NCBI RefSeq assembly: GCF_904846715.1
Contig: NZ_CAJHBU010000010.1
Span: 56,919-120,918 of the forward strand
DNA: 64,000 bases
Reading direction: 5' to 3'
Source: Psychrobacter vallis
Lineage (GTDB): Bacteria > Pseudomonadota > Gammaproteobacteria > Pseudomonadales > Moraxellaceae
Under the pieces are notes generated by a model. It was not told the origin of the DNA. It ran no database searches and was given only the letters and a program-made list of their open reading frames with translations. This document shows positions 23,308 through 31,809 of the stretch, in pieces (positions within the stretch are counted from its first letter, which is position 1; every line of letters begins with the position of its first letter). Position numbers and translations under genes: made by a program.

Positions 23308-24711
23308 TTACTTAGGATGTACCATATCAGCAGGAATCACCCACTCATCGAACTGCGCTTCAGTTAGCAGCTCTAGCTCAACCGCCACTTGCTTCAACGT
23401 CTTGTTTTCTTTATACGCCGTCTTAGCGATTTTTGCGGCATTTTCATAACCAACATGACGGTTCAATGCCGTCACTAGCATTAACGAGTTGTGCAAGAAA
23501 TCATCGATTTTGTCTTTGACTGGCTCGATGCCGACAGCACAGTTTTCGTTAAAGCTGTTGCACGCATCGCCAAGCAGTTTGATAGATTGCAACAAGTTAA
23601 AGGCGATCACTGGCTTATACACGTTTAGCTCAAAGTTACCTGACGCGCCAGCCATGCTGATCGTCACGTCATTACCCATGACCTGAGCGACAACCATCGT
23701 CATTGCTTCTGACTGAGTTGGGTTTACTTTACCCGGCATGATAGAAGAGCCTGGCTCATTTTCAGGAATCGTCAACTCGCCCAGACCACAACGAGGGCCA
23801 GATGCCAACCAGCGTACGTCGTTAGCGATTTTATTTAAGCTAGCCGCCAATGTCTTTAATGCACCTGATGCAAACACTTCAGCATCACGAGCGGCAAGCG
23901 CTTCAAATTTGTTTGGTGACGTGACAAATGGCAAGCCAGTCAATGTTGATAGCTGCTCAGCTGATTTTACCGCATAATCAGGATGGGCATTTAGACCAGT
24001 ACCAACGGCAGTACCGCCTAGTGGCAATTCATATAGACCTTGTAGGGCATTATCAATACGAGTCAATGAATGGTCAAGTTGGCTGACATAGCCGCTGAAC
24101 TCTTGGCCTAAGGTCAAAGGCGTGGCGTCTTGCAAATGCGTACGACCGATTTTTACGATGCTATCAAACTCTTTCGCTTTTGCAGCTAGCGTATCGCGTA
24201 GGGCTTTTACCGCTGGGATCAATAAGCTGTTTATTTCACGAGCAGCAGCCACACGAATCGCCGTTGGAAAGCTGTCGTTGGTAGACTGTGCATGGTTGAC
24301 ATGGTCATTCGGATGAATCGGCGTGTAGCTACCGCGCTCAGAACCAGCGATTTCGTTGGCACGATTGGCAAGCACTTCGTTCATGTTCATGTTTGACTGT
24401 GTACCAGAACCCGTCTGCCATACGACCAATGGAAACTGATCCGTTAGACCACCGTTGATAATTTCGTCAGCAGCTTGCACGATTAGGTCACGCTTATCAT
24501 TTTCGATACGCTCAAGGCTGGCGTTGGTAATGGCAGCGGCTTTTTTGACCAATGCCATCGCTTCAATCATCGGACGCGGCAATGTCTCGCCACCGATTTT
24601 GAAGTTTTCGCGGCTACGCTGCGTTTGCGCACCCCAATAAGCATCGGCTGGGACTTCCACGTTGCCCATTGTGTCTTTTTCGGTACGAGTTGCCTGATTC
24701 TGTGTCGACAT
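23308..24711 (-). CDS. fumC: Fumarate hydratase, class II
   Basis: Iron-independent TCA-cycle enzyme interconverting fumarate and malate. The 467-residue product starts [16 protein letters not shown], chosen for the GAGGG ribosome site just upstream; a further in-frame ATG at 24765 adds 18 atypical residues. Signature segments are [33 protein letters not shown], the [19 protein letters not shown] site, [16 protein letters not shown] and the [16 protein letters not shown] fumarase/aspartase signature. It is a single-gene unit bounded by its own terminator. Confidence 0.97.
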   Translation of the reverse strand: MSTQNQATRTEKDTMGNVEVPADAYWGAQTQRSRENFKIGGETLPRPMIEAMALVKKAAAITNASLERIENDKRDLIVQAADEIINGGLTDQFPLVVWQTGSGTQSNMNMNEVLANRANEIAGSERGSYTPIHPNDHVNHAQSTNDSFPTAIRVAAAREINSLLIPAVKALRDTLAAKAKEFDSIVKIGRTHLQDATPLTLGQEFSGYVSQLDHSLTRIDNALQGLYELPLGGTAVGTGLNAHPDYAVKSAEQLSTLTGLPFVTSPNKFEALAARDAEVFASGALKTLAASLNKIANDVRWLASGPRCGLGELTIPENEPGSSIMPGKVNPTQSEAMTMVVAQVMGNDVTISMAGASGNFELNVYKPVIAFNLLQSIKLLGDACNSFNENCAVGIEPVKDKIDDFLHNSLMLVTALNRHVGYENAAKIAKTAYKENKTLKQVAVELELLTEAQFDEWVIPADMVHPK

Positions 24712-24885
24712 AACTACCCTCTTTGCTGGTTTGTTGTTAAATAGCTGAACTACAAAAAGTGCCACACCTGCTGCACATAAAGGAGAATACGATATAAAGT
24801 GGCGTTATGATAGCATGGCTTTATGCTAAACGCATTTAGGTTTATGGGTGACTTAAAAGAGCTTATAACAATTCAAACTAAACTC

Positions 24886-25299
24886 TCATCCTAGTTTCGT
24901 ATCCTTTAATTCTCTAGTATATTCATTATAAATGGCAACTTGTTCTTCTCTACCATCGTGATAAAAGTCGAAAAATGCACGCTGGGCAAAACACTTTGGT
25001 GTAATGTTGTACTCCTCTACAGAGTTTCGCCATATGAAGCCTTCGTCATCTTCATGACTCTGCTCTTCATCTTCATAATTAAATTGATAAATATATCCTT
25101 CAGGAATACTCGGATCTATAATGTCAAAAATACGTTTATCATAAAGACAAGGACCTACGCCATCTTCTCCATCAATACGATATGATTCGCTTTGAATTTC
25201 TATAACTTGATAAATATTGTCTTGTCTTAAACTGGTTCTATCAAGGACTTTTTTGTAGTAGTCATCACACTCACTATAACATTTAGGCCTAACTTTCAT
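24886..25299 (-). CDS. Hypothetical protein, immunity-protein-like
   Basis: A 137-residue soluble acidic protein. The start MKVRPKCYSECDDYYKK at 25299 is set by a near-perfect TAGGAGG site seven bases upstream; the longer frame that runs back into the neighbouring gene is rejected. The first part (DNIYQVIEIQ, SYRIDGEDG, CLYDKRIFDIID) resembles a small beta-barrel seen in many orphan hypotheticals, and the last part (PKCFAQRAFFDFYHDGREEQV) recalls the C-termini of immunity proteins, but no toxin gene is adjacent. Codon use is more AT-rich than in fumC beside it. The function is unknown. Confidence 0.65.
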   Translation of the reverse strand: MKVRPKCYSECDDYYKKVLDRTSLRQDNIYQVIEIQSESYRIDGEDGVGPCLYDKRIFDIIDPSIPEGYIYQFNYEDEEQSHEDDEGFIWRNSVEEYNITPKCFAQRAFFDFYHDGREEQVAIYNEYTRELKDTKLG

Positions 25300-25413
25300 G
25301 CCGCCTCCTAAAGTTGAGATTTTTAACGTTGAAAGGGATATATACTTCTGTTTTACTATAAACATTAAAAAATGTTCTACATTTTTAATCAAGAATCTAG
25401 GAATCGGTAAAAT

Positions 25414-26028
25414 ATGACTGTTAGCAACCCACCCAGACGCCTGTTTACTCGCCAGCGTCGTCAGCTGAGTGACGGTGCACGTAGAAATCTGGCTCAAGCA
25501 GCAAGTCTCCATTTAACCAAATTACAGCAGCGGCTACCAGTGAATGCGCGTATTGGTTTATATTATGATGGCTTTGGTGAATTGCCTACCCAGCCACTAT
25601 TAGACTGGTGTCAACGCTTAGGCTATTTTCCTTATTTGCCTGTGGTTGGTTCTTTAGGTCGTGATAGTAATAGTTCTGATAATAAACGCCTGCGCTTTGT
25701 GCCGATTTACCATTCTAAATTATTAAATGTACCAACCCGCATCCATCGCCTAGGTATGAAACAAAATCACAGTCGCAAGCTATTATGGGCGCAAGAATTA
25801 GACGTGATTATTTGTCCATTGGTAGCCGTAGATTTGAATGGCAATCGTATGGGCATGGGCGGCGGTTTTTATGATACAACGCTTGGGAAAAGCTATCGGT
25901 CAGGCACAAAAAAACTGCTTAAAATAGGCTGGTGTTATGATTTTCAAGTGGTTGCAGTGTTGCAGCGTCAGCCGTGGGATGTGCCGTTAGATGGTTTGAT
26001 TACGCCAAGTGGATTGAGGTGGTTTTGA
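25414..26028 (+). CDS. 5-formyltetrahydrofolate cyclo-ligase
   Basis: ATP-dependent enzyme (YgfA/FAU1 family) converting 5-formyl-THF to 5,10-methenyl-THF in one-carbon metabolism. The 204-residue protein shows the family order: the basic N-terminus RQRRQLSDGARRNLAQAA, IGLYYDGFGELPTQPLL, LPVVG, and the diagnostic C-terminal block DLNGNRMGMGGGFYDTTL with the ATP-site glycines. AGGA lies upstream of the ATG. The stop overlaps the start of the next gene as TGATG, so the two are translationally coupled. Confidence 0.92.
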   Translation: MTVSNPPRRLFTRQRRQLSDGARRNLAQAASLHLTKLQQRLPVNARIGLYYDGFGELPTQPLLDWCQRLGYFPYLPVVGSLGRDSNSSDNKRLRFVPIYHSKLLNVPTRIHRLGMKQNHSRKLLWAQELDVIICPLVAVDLNGNRMGMGGGFYDTTLGKSYRSGTKKLLKIGWCYDFQVVAVLQRQPWDVPLDGLITPSGLRWF

Positions 26029-26288
26029 TGAGTGATAATAATAAACAGTCTGACAAAAAAGAATCTAGCGCTGATAATGTTGAAGAGTATTTGCAAACAT
26101 TAGGCAATGAGGACGCTAGAGAGTTACGTTACTACAGTCAAGAACAGCCGTTTAGCGCGGAGGAAATGACAAGGCTTGTCAATGAAGAACGATTAAGTAA
26201 GTTGCTCGCGCAAAGTGATGCGTTTTTGAGCAGCTTGAATGGTGATTTGAGAGATTTTGATGAGGGCTCTGACAAGGATAATACTTAA
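26028..26288 (+). CDS. Hypothetical acidic protein coupled to the cyclo-ligase
   Basis: An 86-residue hydrophilic protein, MSDNNKQSDKKESSADN onward, with a predicted helical second half (AEEMTRLVNEERLSKLLAQSDAFLSSL). The start at 26028 overlaps the TGA of the upstream gene and has a GAGGTGG ribosome site eight bases before it, arguing for translational coupling. There is no signal peptide or membrane segment. I do not recognise the family; it may be a small helical accessory protein conserved beside this cyclo-ligase in related genera. Confidence 0.65.
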   Translation: MSDNNKQSDKKESSADNVEEYLQTLGNEDARELRYYSQEQPFSAEEMTRLVNEERLSKLLAQSDAFLSSLNGDLRDFDEGSDKDNT

Positions 26289-26304
26289 AAATATTGAATA
26301 ACTT

Positions 26305-26371
26305 GTAGGGTGCGACCCGCGCACCGATAGTCGAGATTAACTTTTTTTCTGGTGCGCAGGGCGCACCCTAC
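26305..26371. repeat. Short GC-rich inverted repeat
   Basis: GTAGGGTGCGACCCGCGCACC (26305-26325) faces GGTGCGCAGGGCGCACCCTAC (26351-26371) across a 25-base AT-rich spacer; the arms match at almost every position. The GC content contrasts sharply with the surroundings. The motif resembles GTAGGGTGCG-type mobile repeats found between genes in many bacterial genomes. It sits between two convergent genes. Confidence 0.7.
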
Positions 26372-26410
26372 TCAGCTTTAACACTTAAATACAAACTGAT
26401 AGATTAAAAT

Positions 26411-26439
26411 GCAAAAGCCATCTATACGATGGCTTTTTA
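26411..26439 (-). terminator. Rho-independent terminator after the antiporter gene
   Basis: AAAAGCCATC (26413-26422) pairs perfectly with GATGGCTTTT (26428-26437) around a five-base loop, with T residues following on both strands. It lies 26 bases beyond the antiporter stop and could serve the convergent gene too. Confidence 0.85.
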
Positions 26440-26465
26440 TAAAGCTATGTTTTAGCTAAAGCAAC

Positions 26466-27827
26466 CTACAACACCATCGCTGCAATCCAACCAAAGATTA
26501 ATAACGGAATATTGTAGTGAATGAAAGTGGGTATAACACTGTCTTTAATGTGGTCATGCTGTCCATCGATGTTTAGACCCGAGGTTGGCCCCAATGTCGA
26601 GTCTGACGCAGGCGAACCCGCATCACCAAGCGCGCCAGCCGTACCGATAATCGCAACGGTTGCCAATGGCGAAAACCCTAAAGAAATACACAGCGGCACA
26701 TAAATCGCCGCCAAAATAGGAATGGTAGAGAATGACGAGCCGATACCCATGGTCACAATTAGACCAATGGCGAGCATAATAAATGCCGCGATCGCTTTAT
26801 TGCCAGCGAATAATGACGCCGCCCCATCGACCAATGGCTGAATCTGCTCAGTGGCTTTCATGACTTCTGCAAAGCCCTGCGCGGTAATCATGATAAAGCC
26901 AATCATCGCCATCAGCTTGATACCGTCATTAAAGACGCCATCCGCATCGCGCCATTTGACCACGCCTGTCGCCATAAAGACACCAAAGCCAAACATCGAA
27001 CCGAGCAATAGCGAATCGGTGTAGAGCTGCACCACAAACGCTGTGACTATGGCAGCCAGTGCCACAAAGGTCTTTAGCTTACTTTGCGTTTGTGCGCTGG
27101 CCGCGGTTTTGCTCAAAGCATCACCCTCTACCACGGCATCATGAGCTTCTTTGTCTATCGCCACTTGCTGATAGTGACGCGGCTTACGATAACTGATAAA
27201 TACCGCGATCAGCAAACCAATCAGCATCCCTAATGCAGGAATTGCCATCGCTTTAACCACAGAAATATCAGTGATATCAATGCCCGCTTCTCCGACGTTT
27301 TTGAGCATGATTTGATTGAGGTAGATATCGCCAAAGCCATATGGGATAAACATATAGGTCGTGACCAGACCAAAGGTCAGTAGACAAGCAATCAGACGTC
27401 TGTCAATTTGCATGCGATTAAAAGCCAGCAGCAGTGGCGGTACAAGCAGCGGAATAAAGGCAATATGAATAGGGATTAAGTTTTGACTAAAGCAGCTCAT
27501 GGTAATCAAGCCTGCAAATAGCATATACTTAATCATACCGCTGGTACCACCTGCATCGATACGCTTAATCACCGCCCCTGCCAAGGATTGCGGCAAGCCA
27601 GAGTGCGCAATAGCGACGGCAAAAGCACCCAATAATGCGTATGAAAGTGCGATTTGTGCGCCATTACGGATGCCTTCTTGAAAGGCCTCTAAAGTATCGG
27701 TGATACCAAGACCCGCCAGCAAACCGCCTGCCAGCGCCCCAATGAGTAAACTGAGCACCACGTGCACGCGTGAAAGCGACAGCCCCAGCATGATAATAAC
27801 TGCCAGCAGTACCGCATTGATTGCCAT
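26466..27827 (-). CDS. Na+/H+ antiporter family membrane carrier
   Basis: A 453-residue polytopic inner-membrane protein with roughly 11-12 hydrophobic helices and a hydrophilic loop near residues 225-250. It matches the Na+/H+ antiporter family that includes the Bacillus YuiF-type carriers: conserved CFSQNLIPIHIAFIPLLVPP, the GFGDIYL region and the late GSSFSTIPILAAIYVPL and DAGSPASDSTLGPTSGLN segments. Members have been linked to Na+/H+ exchange or amino-acid transport, so the substrate is not certain. AAGGGG lies before the ATG. It is transcribed alone. Confidence 0.82.
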   Translation of the reverse strand: MAINAVLLAVIIMLGLSLSRVHVVLSLLIGALAGGLLAGLGITDTLEAFQEGIRNGAQIALSYALLGAFAVAIAHSGLPQSLAGAVIKRIDAGGTSGMIKYMLFAGLITMSCFSQNLIPIHIAFIPLLVPPLLLAFNRMQIDRRLIACLLTFGLVTTYMFIPYGFGDIYLNQIMLKNVGEAGIDITDISVVKAMAIPALGMLIGLLIAVFISYRKPRHYQQVAIDKEAHDAVVEGDALSKTAASAQTQSKLKTFVALAAIVTAFVVQLYTDSLLLGSMFGFGVFMATGVVKWRDADGVFNDGIKLMAMIGFIMITAQGFAEVMKATEQIQPLVDGAASLFAGNKAIAAFIMLAIGLIVTMGIGSSFSTIPILAAIYVPLCISLGFSPLATVAIIGTAGALGDAGSPASDSTLGPTSGLNIDGQHDHIKDSVIPTFIHYNIPLLIFGWIAAMVL

Positions 27828-27998
27828 GTGTTGCCCCTTGTCCTGTCTAAATTGTCTGTCTGATTGATTTTGATCTAAAAATATCTTAGCCTCTAAAACG
27901 CGTTACTTTAAGCAATATTTTAAAAAGCCCCGTTTTAGACGCGCGCCAGTTTACCTTATTTTGCCCATAAAGCCTATGTATAGAAACCAATAGGTATC

Positions 27999-28142
27999 AA
28001 TAGTCACTCCCCTATAAAATGAATGCGGTACTGCTAGGATAAATTTTCGCAGCCTCTGTCTGCGAAGGCACAGCAAGCAAGAAAATATTATCCTAGCAGT
28101 ACGTTATAAGGGTTGTTCCTTTTTTATTTAGGATCAACTATG
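27999..28142. repeat. Palindromic intergenic repeat, copy 3
   Basis: Begins AATAGTCACTCCCC and ends GGATCAACTATG. Long inner arms pair: GTACTGCTAGGATAA (from 28028) with TTATCCTAGCAGTAC (ending 28102). The core TTTTCGCAGCCTCTGTCTGC then GGCACAGCAAGCAAGAAAAT matches copy 1 closely. It lies in the divergent gap between the antiporter gene and lon, upstream of the probable lon promoter. Confidence 0.8.
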
Positions 28143-28298
28143 GCAGTATCCGAAGCTGTATTAAGATAGAGAGCGTTTTTTAGCAAAGATAAGCGTGCGA
28201 CTTGACCAATGAGCCTTGCAATTTTATCTGTGAGCACCATTTATCTAAACATGAACCACGAACTTGACTTTACAAGTCTGGTGAACGAGGAAAAATAT

Positions 28299-30911
28299 AT
28301 GAGTGAACATAAAATTGCCCCAGACAATATCGACATCGATGTCGACGTTTCAACGACTGTCGCAGAAGACAACGAAGTAAACACTTCATCTGATAAAACG
28401 TTAGATGCGGTGTCTGCCGATGTTAATGAGACTGATAGTGAGATTGATAGTGACAACAGTACAGCGAAAGACGATGCTACCGAAGACAATGCCGTTGAAG
28501 ACTATTTACCCTTATTGGCACTGCGCGACGTCGTCGTCTACCCACACATGCAAATTGCTTTGTTTGTCGGTCGTGCGCCATCGGTAAAAGCCGTTGAGCT
28601 GGCACAAGCAGAGTACGGCAACAAAGTACTGGTTTTGGCTCAAAAAGACTCTTTGACCGAAGACATCGATCAAGACAATTTATACCAGTACGGTACAGTT
28701 TGCCGCATCGTCAGCACCATGCCGCATGATAGCGATGAGAACTGCATCAAAGTATTGATTGAAGGTCAATATCGTGCGCGCGTCGATGCCATCGAAAATC
28801 ACGATGAATTATTGATGGCAAACTTTGAACGTGCAGATCTTGATGTCAGCATGGATGAGAGCCAACAGAAAAATACCATCCAAGCGTTGATCAGCCTGTT
28901 TGAAAGCTATGCGGATGCGCGTCTGCGTAATGCGCGTGAGCTCACTCGCGTGGCAAAACGTATTGATGATTTGCTTGAGTTGGTTTACTTCATCTCAACG
29001 CGTGTGTCGATGGATCTTGAGGTAAAACAGTCTTTCTTAGAAAAAAACGATATCAAAACGCATATCAATACCTTGACAGAATATTTGGTCAAGCAAAGTG
29101 CGGAACAAAATATCGAACAAGACATCCAAGAAGCGGTTCGCCAGCAAATGGAAGACAATCAGCGCGAATACTTCTTGAACGAGAAAATGAAAGCCATCAA
29201 AAACGAGCTGTCCGATATGAATGACGGCGCGTTCGATGGTGAAGATGATGTGGCTGAGTTAGAGCAGCGTTTAGAAGATGCTGACTTGCCAGAGGATGTC
29301 CGCAAAAAAGCAGAACAAGAGATGAAAAAGCTCAAAATGATGCCGCCTGCATCGAGCGAATCATCTGTCGTACGTAACTATATTGAATGGATTTTGGATA
29401 CGCCGTGGAATGCAACGACCAAAGTTTCAATCAATTTAGACAAAGCCAAAACCGTCTTAGATGAAGATCATTATGGTTTGCAAGATGTCAAAGACCGCAT
29501 CTTAGAATACCTCGCCGTTCAGTCACGAGTGAAAAAACTGCGTGGCCCTATTCTTTGTCTCGTTGGCCCTCCGGGTGTTGGTAAAACCTCCTTGGGTGAG
29601 TCCATCGCGCGAGCAACGGGTCGTAAGTTTGTGCGTATGGCACTTGGCGGCGTGCGTGATGAAGCGGAAATTCGTGGTCATCGCCGTACCTATATTGGTG
29701 CGATGCCGGGCAAAATCGTGCAGTCACTGGCGAAAGTAGAAGTCAAAAACCCGCTGTTCTTATTAGATGAAATCGATAAGATGGCGCAAGACTTCCGCGG
29801 TGATCCAGCATCAGCGTTGCTTGAAGTATTAGATCCTTCGCAGAACGATACTTTTAACGACCATTATTTAGACATGGACTTAGATCTGTCGCAAGTGATG
29901 TTCATCTGTACCGCCAACAGCATGGACATCCCACCAGCCCTGCTCGACCGTATGGAAGTGATTCGTCTACCGGGTTATACCGAAGAAGAAAAAGTCAATA
30001 TCGCACAGAAATATCTGGTGCCAAAAGCAATCAAAAATAATGGTCTCAAAGAAGGCGAAATTGAGATTGTCGAAGCGGCATTGCACAGCATCGTGCGCAG
30101 CTATACGCGTGAAGCGGGCGTGCGTAACCTTGAACGTGAAGTCAATAAAATTTGCCGAAAAGTGGTTCGTGGTTCAGTCGAAAATCATGGCGCGCGTGCC
30201 CCGAAAAAAGCAGAACGTCAGCTGATTGTAGTCGATGACAAGAACATTGATGACTATCTAGGCGTGCATCAGTATGACTACGGTCTGGCTGAAGAAGCGC
30301 CTGAAATTGGTCGTATCACTGGTCTTGCGTGGACACAGGTCGGTGGTGAACTATTAACCATCGAAGCGGTCGCCATGAAAGGTAAAGGCGAGCTTAGCTT
30401 TACGGGCTCACTAGGCGATGTGATGAAAGAGTCGATTCGTGCTGCTATGAGTGTGGTACGTGCGCGCGGTGATAGCTTAGGCATTGACTACGAGACGTTT
30501 AAAACGACGGACGTCCATGTCCATATGCCAGAAGGTGCCACGCCAAAAGACGGCCCTTCTGCTGGTGGCGCGCTGACGACAGCTTTAGTCTCTGCCTTAA
30601 CGGGTATCGCGATTCGTTCAGATATTGCCATGACAGGCGAGATTACCCTACGTGGTAAAATCCTACGTATCGGTGGTCTTAAAGAGAAGCTACTTGCGGC
30701 TCATCGTGGTGGTATCAAGCACGTCTTGATCCCAGCGACTAATGAGCGTGACTTGGCTGACATCCCTGACAATGTCAAAGCAGGTTTGACCATTCAACCT
30801 GTGGCGACGATTGATGAAATATTAAAAGTAGCGTTGGTCAGTATGCCAACACCGCTTAAGCCAGCGAAAGTGACCGTTGATAAAACCTCAGGAAAAGCAC
30901 TACGTAATTAA
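28299..30911 (+). CDS. lon: ATP-dependent protease Lon
   Basis: Cytosolic AAA+ serine protease degrading misfolded and regulatory proteins. From MSEHKIAPDN, chosen for the GAGGA ribosome site about nine bases upstream, the protein is 870 residues; in-frame ATGs at 28209 and 28251 lack such a site. It starts with an unusual acidic Asp/Glu/Thr/Val-rich extension of about 67 residues before the LPLLALRDVVVYPHM substrate-binding domain. The Walker A motif GPPGVGKTS lies near residue 425, Walker B is in FLLDEIDKM, and the catalytic Ser is in PKDGPSAGGA near 754 with its Lys partner in LRIGGLKEKLLAA. A possible promoter, TTGACC then TATCTG with a 17-base spacer, lies at 28203-28231. Confidence 0.97.
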   Translation: MSEHKIAPDNIDIDVDVSTTVAEDNEVNTSSDKTLDAVSADVNETDSEIDSDNSTAKDDATEDNAVEDYLPLLALRDVVVYPHMQIALFVGRAPSVKAVELAQAEYGNKVLVLAQKDSLTEDIDQDNLYQYGTVCRIVSTMPHDSDENCIKVLIEGQYRARVDAIENHDELLMANFERADLDVSMDESQQKNTIQALISLFESYADARLRNARELTRVAKRIDDLLELVYFISTRVSMDLEVKQSFLEKNDIKTHINTLTEYLVKQSAEQNIEQDIQEAVRQQMEDNQREYFLNEKMKAIKNELSDMNDGAFDGEDDVAELEQRLEDADLPEDVRKKAEQEMKKLKMMPPASSESSVVRNYIEWILDTPWNATTKVSINLDKAKTVLDEDHYGLQDVKDRILEYLAVQSRVKKLRGPILCLVGPPGVGKTSLGESIARATGRKFVRMALGGVRDEAEIRGHRRTYIGAMPGKIVQSLAKVEVKNPLFLLDEIDKMAQDFRGDPASALLEVLDPSQNDTFNDHYLDMDLDLSQVMFICTANSMDIPPALLDRMEVIRLPGYTEEEKVNIAQKYLVPKAIKNNGLKEGEIEIVEAALHSIVRSYTREAGVRNLEREVNKICRKVVRGSVENHGARAPKKAERQLIVVDDKNIDDYLGVHQYDYGLAEEAPEIGRITGLAWTQVGGELLTIEAVAMKGKGELSFTGSLGDVMKESIRAAMSVVRARGDSLGIDYETFKTTDVHVHMPEGATPKDGPSAGGALTTALVSALTGIAIRSDIAMTGEITLRGKILRIGGLKEKLLAAHRGGIKHVLIPATNERDLADIPDNVKAGLTIQPVATIDEILKVALVSMPTPLKPAKVTVDKTSGKALRN

Positions 30912-30938
30912 TCGTCTTTTTATACTCTAAAGATTTTA

Positions 30939-30974
30939 AAAAGCCGCTTATCATACAGATAGGCGGCTTTTTTT
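30939..30974 (+). terminator. Rho-independent terminator after lon
   Basis: AAGCCGCTTAT (30941-30951) pairs with ATAGGCGGCTT (30959-30969) with one G-U pair, then a run of T residues. It lies about 30 bases after the lon stop. Confidence 0.87.
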
Positions 30975-31159
30975 GTACTGGGACGAATTTTCAAACCCAT
31001 ACGTTACTTACATTTATTAACCGATTGTTGCGCTTTTGATGAATATCTACCTTATATCCTTGGCTATACTGACGATGACATTAGGCAATGTTTGAATATT
31101 TTAAATGAAATTATGGAAAAATCATTCATCATAGCAATCAAATATAAATGGAGATAACA

Positions 31160-31717
31160 ATGAATAAGACAATGCTTGCAAGTGCTTTACTATGTAGTTC
31201 AGCTTTAGCGATGACTGGTTGTCAGACTGTAGAAAATCAGATGCAGACAGGTAACCCTTTGAATCAGCCTGCTTTGAAGTCTAAAATAAAAACTGTCGAT
31301 AGCACCAATAAAGAGGTGGGACAGCTTTTCTTACGTCCTGTTGATGGCGGCGTCCAAGTTTACGGTAAGCTTATGAACTTGCAACCGGGTAAAACCGTTG
31401 CCTTACACATTCATGAAACGGGTAGCTGTGCAGATATGGGTAAAGCGGCCGGTGGTCACTTTAATCCAGATAACAAACCACACTCAAATCCAGATGATAT
31501 GAATGGGCACGCAGGTGACTTACCAAACCTAACCGCCAATGAAAAAGGCGTGGCTACTATCAACTATGTGAACAAAAAAATCTCAGCAGCTGGTACAGGC
31601 AAATATAGCGTAAATCGCTTAGCATTTATTGTTCATGCTAACGCCGATGACTATAAGAGCCAACCCGCTGGTAATGCAGGTGATCGCATCGCTTGTGGTA
31701 TTATCGAAAAAAACTAA
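31160..31717 (+). CDS. sodC: Superoxide dismutase [Cu-Zn], lipoprotein
   Basis: Periplasmic enzyme that dismutates superoxide. The start at 31160 (MNKTMLASALL) follows GGAG by six bases; an ATG four codons earlier overlaps that site. A signal peptide ends in SSALAMTGC, a fair lipobox, so the protein is probably a lipoprotein. Metal-site motifs are LHIHETGSC, GGHFNP with the bridging His, NGHAGDLPNL and FIVHANADDY; the structural disulfide and the active-site Arg are in GDRIACGII. The 185-residue length is normal for bacterial SodC. It has its own promoter region and a shared bidirectional terminator. Confidence 0.93.
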   Translation: MNKTMLASALLCSSALAMTGCQTVENQMQTGNPLNQPALKSKIKTVDSTNKEVGQLFLRPVDGGVQVYGKLMNLQPGKTVALHIHETGSCADMGKAAGGHFNPDNKPHSNPDDMNGHAGDLPNLTANEKGVATINYVNKKISAAGTGKYSVNRLAFIVHANADDYKSQPAGNAGDRIACGIIEKN

Positions 31718-31745
31718 TAAACATTAAGATGAACGCTTAATTGCA

Positions 31746-31791
31746 TAAAAAAACCCTCTTAACCAAAGTATATGGTTAAGAGGGTTTTTTA
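31746..31791. terminator. Bidirectional terminator between sodC and topA
   Basis: AAACCCTCTTAACCA (31751-31765) pairs perfectly over 15 bases with TGGTTAAGAGGGTTT (31773-31787), loop of seven, with A tract before and T tract after. It serves both convergent genes. Confidence 0.92.
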
Positions 31792-31809
31792 TTGTCGATA
31801 GAAAAACCG

